This document shows, one piece after another, positions 1-10,816 of a stretch of 64,000 bases of DNA. Under the pieces are notes generated by a model, which saw only the letters and a list, made by a program, of their open reading frames with translations, had not been told where the DNA came from and searched no databases. The stretch lies in the NCBI GenBank assembly GCA_013396995.1, contig VWZP01010272.1, forward strand, positions 293,611 through 357,610, read 5' to 3'. Position 1 is the first letter of the stretch. Each line of letters begins with the position of its first letter. A program made the translations under genes and the position numbers. Source of the stretch: Dicaeum eximium (Eukaryota > Chordata > Aves > Passeriformes > Dicaeidae).

Positions 1-1179
1 TGCCAGGAAAGGCACAGTGATGCAGAGGAACCACACACGGGGGAGAACCCTGGTGGTGTCAGGGGAGTGAAGAGACAGTGGAACATTACCTTGGGGTGAG
101 TCCATGACAAAACACATGACATCCCTCTGGCACAAGCTCAAGCTATCTTGGGCACAGACAGGTGAGTGCTTCTTCCTGGCTCCTGGAAGGTCCCAGCCTT
201 TTTGGTGGTGTGCAGGTACATGGCAGCAGCCCTCAGAGCAGCTGGGACACTGCCATCCCAGTCCCCTTCCTTCTCCCATTGGAGCAGCCTCTGGCCCCAT
301 GGACTCTGTGAGCCTTCTGCCCTGCTCCCTTCCCGAAAGTGTGTGTCAGGACCCAAGGAAGGGGACAGGACCAGGCTTGGGTGAGTGTGAGCTTACATCC
401 TTTTTCACTCCTCCCAACATGCCAGCTGTGTCCTGAGCATCTCCATGCTGAGCATCTACTTCCTGCTCTTGTTGGATCCCAAGTGGGCCTCTGTGAACCC
501 ACAGGGATACTTTTTCTCCCTGCTTTTACCTTCAGTGATCTTTTATTTCAGTCGTCCTATGACTCAGCTCCAGCATTTGATCCCCTGGAGCAGGGTTTGC
601 ATACATGCAGCTGTGGCAGGAGTGTTGCTCGTTCCTGGCGGGCCATGCTAGGATAGGGTTTCCTCCTGACAGAGGGGCAGTGAGTCCCCATGGCTCATCT
701 GCTTCCCCATGTGGAAGTCTGATTTAACCAGGGTGGTGTTAGTGGCTTGGAGGTGTCTCCTAGAGCTCTAGTGACCTGCTCCAGAATCTAGGCTTGTGAG
801 ATCCTGGCAGGGTGGGAGTGGAGCAGAGCAGGTGCTCTCTGGTCCCTTTGTCTGCCTGTCCACCCATCCCTACCTGCAAAGGTCTGGCTGGTTGCTGGTG
901 CTGGAAGCATCAGGCACATTTGGGTGTGGGGCTGAACACTGGTTCTGGCAGTGGGTGTGGGACACGGTCAGTGGAAGGTGATACCACACAGTTCCCATGA
1001 AGGGCAATCTGGGCACCGACCTTTAGGTCCTGCCCCTTCTTGCTGCGTGTTCCCTGTGAGCAGCTCCGGTCTGGAGCAGCTCCTGACTCAGGAAGAACCA
1101 GCCAGCAGTGGTGCTGAGCTCCCTCTGGGGTGCTGGGCTCCCTTTCTTAGGGGGCTCACAAGCACAAGTCACAAACCCC
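1..1179. other. Upstream non-coding sequence
   Basis: I see no supported gene, RNA or recognisable repeat here. The open frames are short, overlap on both strands and show no protein-like composition or splice context. The sequence is ordinary GC-moderate avian intergenic or 5' intronic DNA. Confidence 0.5.
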
Positions 1180-1372
1180 TGCAGAGGTTTGCAGGGAACA
1201 GGGGTTTACAGAGTGCAGGGATTTGCTGGGCACAGGTATTTGTAGAACTTGGGTTGTCAGGGGACAGGGGTTTGCAGGGGACAGAGGTTTGCAGGGGACA
1301 GGGATTTGCAGGGGTTTGCAGGGGCAGGAGTTCACAGGGAATAGAAGTTTGCAGGGGACAGGGATTTGCAGA
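1180..1372. repeat. Minisatellite, about 18-bp unit
   Basis: This is a degenerate tandem array of a G-rich unit close to GGGACAGGGGTTTGCAGG. The core TTTGCAGG(G/A) recurs about ten times with small length changes, and the best copies lie at about 1258-1320. It lies upstream of the ANKFN1-family gene and could be polymorphic in length. Nothing suggests that it is translated. Confidence 0.85.
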
Positions 1373-1624
1373 GTGGCTGCAAGCTCCTACCAAGCCAGGC
1401 CCCAGGGCTGTGTGTTTGGCTCTTGCCAGCAGAGTTCTGGCTCTGTCTACCTCCTCCCTGACAGTGCCAGGGTTTTTGGGTGGTCACAGGGCTGTGATCA
1501 CAACCAGCACTGCCTGTTGAGTTGTGGGTACCTGGCACCAGGCTGACCACACTGGGCTTCCCCAGGAACTTTGATCATGGCTCAGGGCAGTTTGTCCTGC
1601 TCTGTCCTGTCTCCATCAGGTTCC

Positions 1625-1830
1625 AGTTAAAACCAAATGCATTCTCCAGCCTAAGCTGCACAGTCGTTTGAGCCCTTCCAAAAATGAAACAAATACCCAC
1701 GGACTGCAATTCGAATTGCAGCTCAATTAGGGCTTGTTCCCAATGCGATCATAAAACCTCCAGTACGAAAACAAACAACCCAACCAAACCACATCCAAGC
1801 CTGACAGCATCCTCTGGAATGCCTTTAAAA
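1625..1830. promoter_or_regulatory. Candidate conserved non-coding block with perfect 18-bp palindrome
   Basis: This AT-richer, non-repetitive block contains the perfect palindrome CTGCAATTCGAATTGCAG at 1704-1721. It is followed directly by CTCAATTAGG (a homeodomain-type ATTA core) and an A/C-rich tract (AAACAAACAACCC). The palindrome is seen directly. A regulatory role, for example as a dimeric homeodomain-type site, is inference. No conservation data were available. Confidence 0.35.
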
Positions 1831-2154
1831 TAACAAGAAGGGCAGAGGAAGATGAAAGCAGTGTAGCCAGTGGGAAAAAGACTCTTTGGCCTTGAGGGGC
1901 AGCCTGGAGGTGGGCTGAGCAGGTGTGGGGCAAGGCAGTTTGTGATGGGGAGAGCACAGGAGGTGACAGATGTGATGGAGACAGGCTCGATGGGTACCAT
2001 GGAGACGTGGGCCAGTGTGGAAGTGATGAGCACGGCAGAAATGGGCCAGCCTGGGGCTCGGGGTTGGGCTGTTCATAGGGGGATTTCACAGGGCAAGGAA
2101 GAGGAGGCTGTAGAGGTGGTTTGGAGCGGGGTGGTTGTTCTGGGAGAGCCTTGG

Positions 2155-2345
2155 ATGTGTGAGCAGGGCGGGGGGAGCGCGGGGCCGGGGCCGGACCCGG
2201 CGGCTGGAATGCGCGTCCCGCGTAACCCTGGCTTGCACCGCGTCCAGCCAGTCTGGTGCCGCGGTTCGGGTTTCACGGCGGACTTTAAACCCGGCCATAT
2301 TTAGCGTGAGCCTCGCTGGCCTGTCAGGGAGGGGAAGCCGCAGCA
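2155..2345 (+). promoter_or_regulatory. CpG-rich segment, candidate promoter / 5' non-coding exon
   Basis: There are about twenty CpG dinucleotides within 190 bp, against a CpG-poor surround. The start is G-rich (GGGCGGGGGGAGCGCGGGG, also a possible G-quadruplex). A near-CArG sequence, CCATATTTAG, sits at about 2295, and a GT-AG-type donor-like GTGAGCC follows at about 2306. It lies 8.3 kb upstream of the first coding exon found on the + strand, so it could be the promoter and untranslated first exon of that gene. No TATA box or transcript evidence confirms this. Confidence 0.35.
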
Positions 2346-4985
2346 CAACTAATAAAAAAAGCCAAACAAAAACAATGTAATTAAAGAGACTCAGCACTGT
2401 GTGTTCCCATAGCAAGAACATTTACCCAAGACTTCCTTGCTCAGATACTTAATGTCAAGCAGCAATTAAAGGCTGGCTTTGTGGCGAGGCAGCGAGGGAG
2501 GTTTGCCCTGGCCGGGAGATGGGACCCCAGGACTGAGCCTGTGCCGGTGGGGAGGGACCGGCGGCTTTTGGCACTGGGAGGTGCCCTGGAGACATATGCG
2601 GGTCACACAGGGATGCCGCATCCCGAGCAGCAGCTCCCGAACCCCCACAGTCAGAGATGCCCTCAGTCCGTAATGCACAGACCCACTCGGCTCCATCCCC
2701 ACAGGAGTTTGGCAGCACAGAAGCAGAAAAGTAGATTTTCTGTGGATTTTATAGGTTGGAACCTCTGGGCAGGACACACATTATCTCTGCTGGGTAAGTC
2801 CTTGTGAAAACAGTAAAATCAGCACGGCTGGGCTGGGTGTAGAAGCTTCCAGCATCTTCTTCTTGGCCGAGATCTGTGGATGGAGACTGAGCCTCTGAAA
2901 TGTTGAATTTCCTCCCTCAAGGGATGGTTTGGGGTGCCTGGAGCCAGGCTAGAAAGCCTGGAGCCCGGCTGTGCCCACTGGTGCCCCCTTTACTACAGCC
3001 CAAGGTGGTGCTTATGGGCTGCTGGTGTTGGCAGCATCACCTGCCTTGGCTGGCGAGCCACTCATTGTGCTATGTCCCTCAGCACAGTCCGCAGGGAGAG
3101 GTGCCCCCATGCTCTGGCAGTGCTGCATAAGGTGCATGTGCAGGAGGATGCCCATGCATGGCACGGCCGGGACAGTGGCACTTTGATGGCAGCGCCTGCC
3201 TGACAGCAGTCCTGACCCTGATGGCAGAGGTCACAGGGACACTGCAAATGAAAGTCTGATTTGGGCTACATTTTAATGGGCATTGAACCACAAGATCCTT
3301 TTGGTCTCACTTCTAAGCAGTGATCAGGAGGTTTAATTAAAAAATAAAGAAAAGCAAAAGGCAGCAGCATTATTGTGTTGCAGCAGAGTTTGTTCAAGAG
3401 CCTCCGCTCCCTTCCTCCCCAAAGGCACTGCTGGGCCTGCAGCACTGGGGTGTTTTATGGGACACTGTCAGCGAGTGATCTACTTGGTTGGCTCTGAACC
3501 TCTCTTGGAGTCCTGAAGTCTCCGTCTTTCCCAAATTCAGCCTGTGATTTAAGAGGGAGATGCAGTGGGGATGAGACATTTGGGCAGACTCTTTTGTGCT
3601 GTGCCAGGGGACGTGGCTGTGCCGAAGGAGGACTGACTGACTCCCAGCTGGCCCTGTGGTGTGGAATCTCGTGTGTCCAGCCTGTGTGAGTCCCTTCTGC
3701 CACAGCTGAGTGAGGACTGGACCTGGGAGGGGAGGGGTGTGTCCTTGCCATGTGCTCCCAGCGCAAGTGTTCCTCAAAGGGTGCAAAACCCTTCTGATTT
3801 GGGGAGTAGCCTGGATGGCACAGGGGGAATGCTCAGAGGGGAAGTGCTCCAAGGGGGAATGCTCCTCTTCATCTCCTGGAGAGGTGCAGAGTGCTGGGCA
3901 CTGCTGGATATTGCAGACCTCACCCAGGATGTCTTTTTCATTTGGGTACCGAGCTGCTGGGAGTCCGCTTTCCACTCCAGAATCATGCTGTGCCAGGGTG
4001 GGCTGTGTGTCCACGGCGGTGTTCTCTGCTGCTACCGGCCACGAGCTCCTCGGGCAGCACAGCCACACCACGATGTGCCCGGCATGGGGACAGCAGGGAC
4101 GATGTGCTGCCATTGGTGCTCAGGAAGTTCTGCACTGACCTGGGGGCCTGCCACCATGCTGAGCTCCTCCGAGAACTAAGGTCTAACAGCACTGGGCTCC
4201 TGGAGCTCCAACAAAAATGTCCTGGCAGGAGAGCATCTATATAAGTTAGTTGTTATTGCTAAACAAAAGAGGCATGCTCGCTTCAGCTCCACTCAAAACA
4301 AAACCCAGCAGGTTTGCCAAGTGGGGAGAAAAGAGGAAAGCTGGAGGAAACAAACAAACAAGCAAGCAAAGTCTGCTTTGGTGCCTTTCCCTAGACCCAG
4401 GTTTCAATAAGCAAGTGCATTTTCTAGGCACGCAGATGTTTCTGTGGAGCAGGAGTGTTTTGCTTCGTTTCTACATGGCCAGGTCACTGCACAGCACCTG
4501 AATGCCTTGGTGGTTTGCACAGCCCAGGGTGGATACTGCTGTGCCTGCTGCTCCATGAGCCCTGCTGCCTTGCAGGGATGCCAATCATGGCGTTTGGTCT
4601 GAGCATGCTTTTTGGTGGGTTATGAAATCCCACTCTTTGGAAGGGCTCCCCTACTCATGTTCCATTTTTAATCCAGCCTCTACTTTGCCAGTCATGAAAA
4701 ATCGCTTATGCTTGGGCAAAAAGAGTAGAAAATACAAATGCATCAGCAGCTCCTCTTCCTACCAGATGTGGCACTTCTTGTTGCTGTCCCCATGACTGTG
4801 GAGGAGCTGCTCTGAGTGTTGGTCTCTGCTATAGAGTGTCTGAGTGTCCATAGCCATAATTGTGAATTCCTGCTGCACAGGGGTGGGCGTGGCCCTGGAC
4901 ATGGGTCAGGCCAAGTGTGCTCAGGTGTGGAGAGACCTCTCACACTCAGATTTCTCTCTCAGGAAACACCTGTATGTTGATCTTG
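2346..4985. other. Non-coding region
   Basis: AT-rich sequence at 2346-2480 follows the CpG patch and carries homeobox-type ATTAAAG cores. A second AT-rich stretch at about 3300-3380 contains AATAAAG. The rest is ordinary sequence without exon signatures. The long minus-strand open frame at 3394-4113 has no recognisable domain and is treated as chance. Confidence 0.4.
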
Positions 4986-4989
4986 CCAC

Positions 4990-5520
4990 TTGATCTCATA
5001 AGATCATACAGCCATGGAACAGCTCAGGTTGGAAGGGACCTTAAAGACCATCCAGTTCTACCCCCTGCCATGGGCAGGGACACCTCCCACTATCCCAGGT
5101 TGCTCCAAGCCCCATCCAACCTGGTCTTGACAATTCCAGGGATCCAGGGGCAGCCACAGCTTCTCTGAGGGCACCCTGTGCCAGGGCCTCCCCACCTTCC
5201 CAGGGAACAATTCCTTCCCAATATCCCATCTAACCCTGCCCTCTGGCAGTGGGAAGCCATTCCCTGTGTCCTGTTACTCCAGACCCCTGTCCCTCATCCT
5301 TCTTCAGCTCTCCTGGAGCCCCTTTAGGCACTGGAACGGGCTCTGAGCTCTCCCTGGAGCCTTCTCTTCTCCAGGGGAGCACCCCCAGCTCTCCCAGCCT
5401 GGCTCCAGAGCAGAGGGGCTCCGGTCTTTGGAGCATCTCTGTGGCCTCCTCTGGACTCACTTTCCTGTCCTGGAGGCCCAGAGGCAGCTCTGCAGGTGGG
5501 GTCTCACCTCAGCAGGGCAG
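4990..5520 (-). mobile_element. CR1 LINE fragment (3' end)
   Basis: The left edge is the reverse complement of a CR1 3' end: a degraded terminal octamer region, then GGTTGGAAGGGACCTTAAAG, the ATCCCAGGTTGCTCCAAGCC block and the CTCTCCTGGAGCCCCTTTAG block. The element is 5'-truncated with no reverse transcriptase reading frame left. The minus orientation is inferred from the terminal motif lying at the low-coordinate end. Confidence 0.9.
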
Positions 5521-6227
5521 AGGGGCATATTTGCCCCCTTGCCCTGCTGCCCATGCATGGTGCTGGTCACCTCTTGCTGTGAGCTCCCAGTTGGGGTGAG
5601 CTTGGCTGGATTGGGTTGTCTCTCCCTGATAACTGGTTTTTAGGCTTCTCCTGTCCTTTGCCTGTTCCATCCTTGGATACCCCTGTGGGCTGAATTGGAG
5701 CATGATTCAGGAGAGTATCCCTGGCATCTTGTGCTGACACTCCACTGACATCCACGTGGCTTTGAGGCTTCAGCAAACTCCGCAAGGATCCAGTCCCTCT
5801 TCTGCTCCCAATACCAACCCTTGTCCTTTGAAAGCCATCAGCACCTTTCATCCCCCATCCTTCAGGCTCCTTTTTTCTCATGCACGGAGCCCTGCGGCTT
5901 CCCTGTTTGCGGCATCTGGCTGGGAATGGTGGGAGCAGCTCCCTGGAGTGACAGCCATCCAGGCTGACCCCAGGGACTGGAGTTAGTGCTGGGCTCACAT
6001 TGCCTGCTGTGCCTGGAGCCTGCCCTCCCACTGCCACCTTGGGCAGGCACCCGGGAGCGTTTCCTTGCCACGGCCAGCCTGGGCAGCAGCAGGGACCAGG
6101 CAGCCTCGGGGCATGGCTGAAAGGTCACTGCTGCCAGCAGCAGCACCGCTGGCACATGAGCTTTCACAGCCCAGGCTCCTGGTGGTGAGAGGGCTGTGGG
6201 ATGGCCACCATGTCCCCACCAGCCACA

Positions 6228-6570
6228 TCATAGAATCATGGACTGCTCTGGGTTGGAAGGGACCTTAAAAGCCATCTCATCCCACCCCCTGCCGCGGCAG
6301 GGACACCTTCCACTATCCCAGGTTGCTCCAAGCCCTGTCCAGCCTGGCACTGGGCACTTCCAGGGATCCAGGGGCAACCACAGCTTCTCTGGGCACGCTG
6401 TGCCAGGGTCTCCCCACCCTCATGATTAAAATTTTCTTCCTTATGTCTGGCCTGTGGGCAGGGTGGTCATTCCCTGTCTGTCCAGGTACCCTCTGGGCTT
6501 GGTGGGCAGGGCTCTCCCAGCCTACCTGGGCTCTGGGCTCTGGGCTCTGTCATGGGGCACAGCAGCAATG
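6228..6570 (-). mobile_element. CR1 LINE fragment (3' end)
   Basis: It starts with CATAGAATCATGG and GGGTTGGAAGGGACCTTAAA, then shares the CACTATCCCAGGTTGCTCC block with the copy at 4990-5520. It is diverged, with internal changes after about 6420. It is 5'-truncated and non-coding. Confidence 0.88.
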
Positions 6571-6867
6571 TCTGTCGGTGACTGGTTCTCAGTTGGAGAC
6601 TCGGAGGGGCTACACCCTTCAACAGAAGGCACTTAAAGTCAAGGAATTGCAACAGTTATTAACACTTTTTACTCCGTCAAGATGTGCAGTGTTGCAAACA
6701 TTAACATTCAGAATATCCATAAACCACATTATAAACTACCCAATGGATTTGCTTGTGTTCAATGCTGGAGGAAGGGAAAAAATGAAGGTGCCTTGTGCTC
6801 ATCCTTCCTCATGTGCTTTAAGAAAAAAAAAAAGAAAACCACATCTATCGTGTTGGTTTCCTGAGAC

Positions 6868-7370
6868 AAATCATAGTTAGAATCACTAAGGTTGGAAAAA
6901 GCATTTAAGATCAAATCCAACGATTAACCCAGCACTGCCAAGGCCACCCCTAAACAATGTCCCCAAGTGCCACATGCACACAGCTTTTAAATCCCTCAAG
7001 GGATGGTGACTCTACCACTGCCCTGGGCAGCCTGAGCCAGTGCCTGACCACCCTCTCAGGGAAGAAGTTTTCTTGATATCCAATCTAAACCTCTCCTGGC
7101 ACAACTTGAGGCTGTTTCCCCATGTCCTGTTCCCTGGGAGCAGAGCCCGACCCCCACCTGGCTGCCCCCTCCTGTCAGGGAGTTGTGCAGAGCCAGAAGG
7201 TCCCACCTGAGCCTCCTTTGCTCCAGGCTGAGCCCCTTTCCCAGCTCCCTCAGCTGCTCCTGGTGCTTCTGACCCTTTCCCATCTCCATTCCCTTCTCTG
7301 GGCACACTCCAGCCCCTCAAGGTTTTTCTTGCCATGAGAGGCCCAGAACTGACCCCAGATGGATCTGACC
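6868..7370 (-). mobile_element. CR1 LINE fragment (second subfamily)
   Basis: It starts TTAGAATCACTAAGGTTGGA, then carries CCAACGATTAACCCAGCACTG, CACTGCCCTGGGCAGCCTGA, TTGATATCCAATCTAAACC, CCCTGGGAGCAGAGCC and TGTGCAGAGCCAGAAGGTCC. The same blocks occur at 30.8 kb and 59.9 kb, and in the opposite orientation at 50.0 kb. The reverse transcriptase is lost by 5' truncation. Confidence 0.92.
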
Positions 7371-9740
7371 AGCCCCAACTCATCCTTCCACAGAATCTCA
7401 GCCTCTTCCATGGAGAGGGTGAGGGAGTTTCCTGGTGTGTGGGTTTATGGCACTGCAGACCTGATATCCACATGACCTCCCTGATGTCTCAAACACATCC
7501 CCCATGGCCAGAGAGCTGAACTGCTGGGCCAGGCAAAGCTTGCAGACTATAGGACAATAATTAGCAACAAGAACCAATTGTGGCTGGGATAAATTTAGTT
7601 TGGCTGCACTGAGACTCTTCAGGCAGAGGATGTAGGATCTCCTCCCACACCTCCCTGCAGGATGGGGCTTTGCCATGGGTGTTGGCTGGTCGGCCCCTGA
7701 AGGCAGGACATCTGTAGGTGTTCTTTTCAGCTATCAGTTGCTCCAGGGCAAAGTTTAGCTCTAGATAAATCATGACCATTTCACTGAGTCCATATGACTC
7801 ATAACCACAGGGCAGGAAACTTTTATCTTGGGGGCAGCTGGTTTAATATACATAGATGTTCACTCCTGAGCACTGAATAATTTCCATCTCTTTACTTCCC
7901 ATTAAAAGCAAATCGGAGGAGGGAAAACAGTGAGAAATTTCTCTGTCTCTGTTTCTGCCATCTCTGAGAGAGCTTCCTTCCTCCCAGCTGTGCAGTCTGC
8001 CTGCACTGGGTCATTTGCTGTGTATTCTAATTGGCAGAACAAATGACTTTCTCTCCAAAGCACCACTCCATTTTAAACCCTGATTCTGCAGGCATGAATG
8101 GAGCTGGGGTCTGTTACAACAGGCTCTGCTCTAGCTTCCATAGGGTAAAGAGCATTCTGTGTGGGAGAGCATTGTTGCTTCCTTTGAAGAAGGGGAGCCG
8201 CAGTGGAATTTACACATCTTGTTGATGAGCCTGCTGAAAGAGCCACCTTCACCTCTGAGCAGCAGCTGGAGGTGCAGAGGACAGAGAAAAACTTGGGTAG
8301 CAGGGACTCTTAAACACAAAAGAAAGGGCAAGGTTTTGCTGGAGAACCTCTCAAGTCAGTTCTCTTTCCTAAATGTGCCAGGCAGTGCTTTGCATCTCAG
8401 GCTTCACCTGAGGGTCAGGACCTGCATTCCTGTCTCTTCCTGCCAGAACAGCTCTGCCTGCTCAGGTACAGGTGGCTTTTCTCTCATCTCTGTGCACTGT
8501 GACAGCAGAGCTGTGCTGCTGTTCCACCCCTGTGCCCTTTGGGATCCTGTCCCTGCCCTCTGCAGAAGGCTGTGTGTGTGCTGTGTGTGAGCCCTTAGCA
8601 TGAGGAGCCCTCAGGAGAGGCTGTGCCCGGAGCTGCTCCCTGTCCATGAAGACATGTGGTATGCACAGGCTGAGGACACCATGTCCAGAGCCAGACAGGT
8701 CCCAGAGACCATAGGACTGGTTTTCCAGCCCTTCCTTACATTGTGCAGGTCTCTCCCACCATGGTGACACGCTCCTGAGTGCTGATCCCTTCCTCCCCAC
8801 CAGAACCAGTAGGACTCTGCTGCTCAAAACTCACTCACTCCCATGTGGCTGCGCAGGGGTATTTTGCCACCTGAAGTGACAAAACAGCTGTCTGCTTTTG
8901 CAAATGGGCCTTTGGTTGGTGTGGCCAGTGCTCAGTGTCTGATCCATGACGCCCTGTGTTTAGATAAGGTCCATTTCTGGAGCAACCCAGAGCAGCAACT
9001 TGACACCATGGCTTGGGCCACAGTGGAGACCTCTAAATCCACCGGCTGAAGTTGGTGAGATGAATGATTGCCAGGAGCCAACCTCTGCAGCATTTTCCAC
9101 TCTTAAATATTACAGTAATAAAAGGTAAAATCATTAAAATCCTTCTGCAGCCCACTGTGCCTCATCTGAAATGAGGAGAACAAAGCACACAGAGTGAAGG
9201 GTTATTAATATCCTGTCTCACGATGATGGCTTTATAAACATCCTTACTGCAGGCACAGCCTTGCTGGGGTGTTTTGGCGTGACCTTCAGCCAAATGTCAT
9301 GCTTTTATCACACTTGATATTTAACCAATAAAACAAGGGGAGGAAGATATTGCCCGTAAATATCTGACCTTATACACAGGGGAATGGAGTCAAAACCGAG
9401 AGAAACTGCATTAAGTGTAGCCATGCTAAATGCTCCTTAGACCTGATGCTCCTCTCTGGGAACTGTGCCAGAGCTCCAGCACGAAGGGGATCAGATGTTT
9501 GACGCAGTGGAAACCCTCCATGGCTTAGGGGATGACTCATGGGCAAAAGCCCCACACAGCAACAAGGCCATGCTCACGCCAAAGCAGGGGATTTTGACTG
9601 GTGGGATGAGGCCTTGATGGAGACAGGAGGGTCCTGGCTGCAGGGAGAGGAACAGCTCCCACTCTGGAGAGCCCCAGAAAAGAAACCAGCTTTCCTTGTG
9701 ACTTGCAGATCTTGAAAATAAGAATCAAAATCATGTCCCA
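7371..9740. other. Non-coding region with two AT-rich unique blocks
   Basis: No gene is supported. The block at 7700-7930 contains CTCTAGATAAATCATGACC, a GTTTAATATACATAG stretch and CCATTAAAAGCAAATCGG. The block at about 9095-9400 contains AAATATTACAGTAATAAAAG, GGGTTATTAATATCC and ATATTTAACCAATAAAAC. Both are non-repetitive and rich in homeodomain-type cores, so they could be conserved regulatory DNA. That is inference from composition only. Confidence 0.35.
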
Positions 9741-9812
9741 ATGGCAAGGCATTGGAACTAGATGGTCTTGAAGGTCTCTTCCAACCCAAACCAGTCTGTG
9801 ATTCTATAATCA
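9740..9812 (+). mobile_element. Short CR1 3'-end remnant
   Basis: It reads forward: CATTGGAACTAGATGGTCTT, then GGTCTCTTCCAACCCAAACC, then TCTGTGATTCTATAATC. This is the last roughly 70 bases of a CR1 element, including the diverged terminal ATTCTAT octamer. Confidence 0.9.
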
Positions 9813-10630
9813 GAGAGGAGAAACGATTTTGTAGGTTAATGGATGGAAAAGGTAAGGAGCAGCTGTGAAGCCTGGATCTGTTGGTGAGCAGAAGACTGGG
9901 GTCACTGGTCCCCATCAGGTCCTGGCATTGCCTGGATGCCCTTAGAAATGGCCCGTAATGTTCCTTGCTCCCACTTCACTTCCAGAGAGTGCCCTTTGCT
10001 GAAATAACTCTGAGAAAACTCATGTACCAAAAAGGGCTGAGGGATGGTGGTAAGTGCAGAACATGGGTTCCTCTGGAAGGGTGGCTGTGGAGAGTGTACA
10101 TGAGGCTATCCCAAGCCAATGGTGATGGACAGCACTCACCCAGCACGGGTCTGGGGGCTGCCGGGCCCTGCAGCCTCCACTCTGAGGGGGCTGGGCATCC
10201 CTGGACGGAGCAGCCCATCTCTGTATGAGCTGGATGATGGAGACTGGGCATGTGGAGAGGTTGCCCTGGTGAGATGGATCCAGACCAGTTGTAGAGCTGA
10301 GCAGCCTGAGGTTGCTTTGGGCATCCTGGCTTGTGTCTGTAAGGAAACGTCTTACCTGCAGGGATCATACGAGCCCCTTGGCGCCCCTGCAGGTCCAATA
10401 GCAGTGGTGAGGAGGAGGAACAGATCTGCCTCACCTAAAAACAGATGGGTGAGGGCATTGCTGGCACTGGCATTCACCTTGCAGCCGCTCACATTGGTGC
10501 TGCCTGGGAGTGCTCTGGCTCTCCCAATTCTTGTCTCGGTCCTGACAATACAGGTGTGCCTCTGCCTTTCTGGCACATCCTCCATGCCTTATTTCCCTCC
10601 TGGCTTTTTCCCAGGTCATCCTCCCCTAAA

Positions 10631-10816
10631 ATGACGCAGCAGATGCGGGACCTGCAGCTGGCGCAGGCCAGGAAGCCACCAGGCCCTTCCTCACCAAACG
10701 CGGCCAAGAGGCTCTACCGAAACCTGTCTGGGAAATTCCGTGTCAACTACACCTCCTTCGATGAGGGCAGCCTGGTGGGACGGGGCGAGAAGGAGAAGCT
10801 CCGCAAGTCCTACCTG
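10631..10816 (+). CDS. ANKFN1: ANKFN1-family coding exon 1 (residues 1-62)
   Basis: The acceptor CCCAG ends at 10614 and the exon sequence runs from 10615. ATG 10631 opens MTQQMRDLQLAQARK, followed by a basic, serine-rich stretch (AAKRLYRNLSGKF) and RKSYL. The donor is GTCAGT, weak at +3, and the exon ends in phase 0. The sixteen bases before the ATG are also open (encoding SSSPK), so this exon may be internal in a longer isoform. Confidence 0.85.

Noticed and set aside
3394..4113. 239-aa minus-strand open frame
   Set aside because: No recognisable domain, no homolog I know, overlapped by several open frames on the other strand; GC-driven chance frame.
4990..5520. CR1 copy as a source of reverse transcriptase
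   Set aside because: All CR1 copies in the window are short 3' ends; none retains endonuclease or reverse transcriptase motifs.
10362..10448. Possible upstream exon with acceptor CTGCAG and donors at 10407 or 10449
   Set aside because: It would end in phase 0 in its open frame, while the next exon needs a donor after two codon bases; other frames hit a stop.
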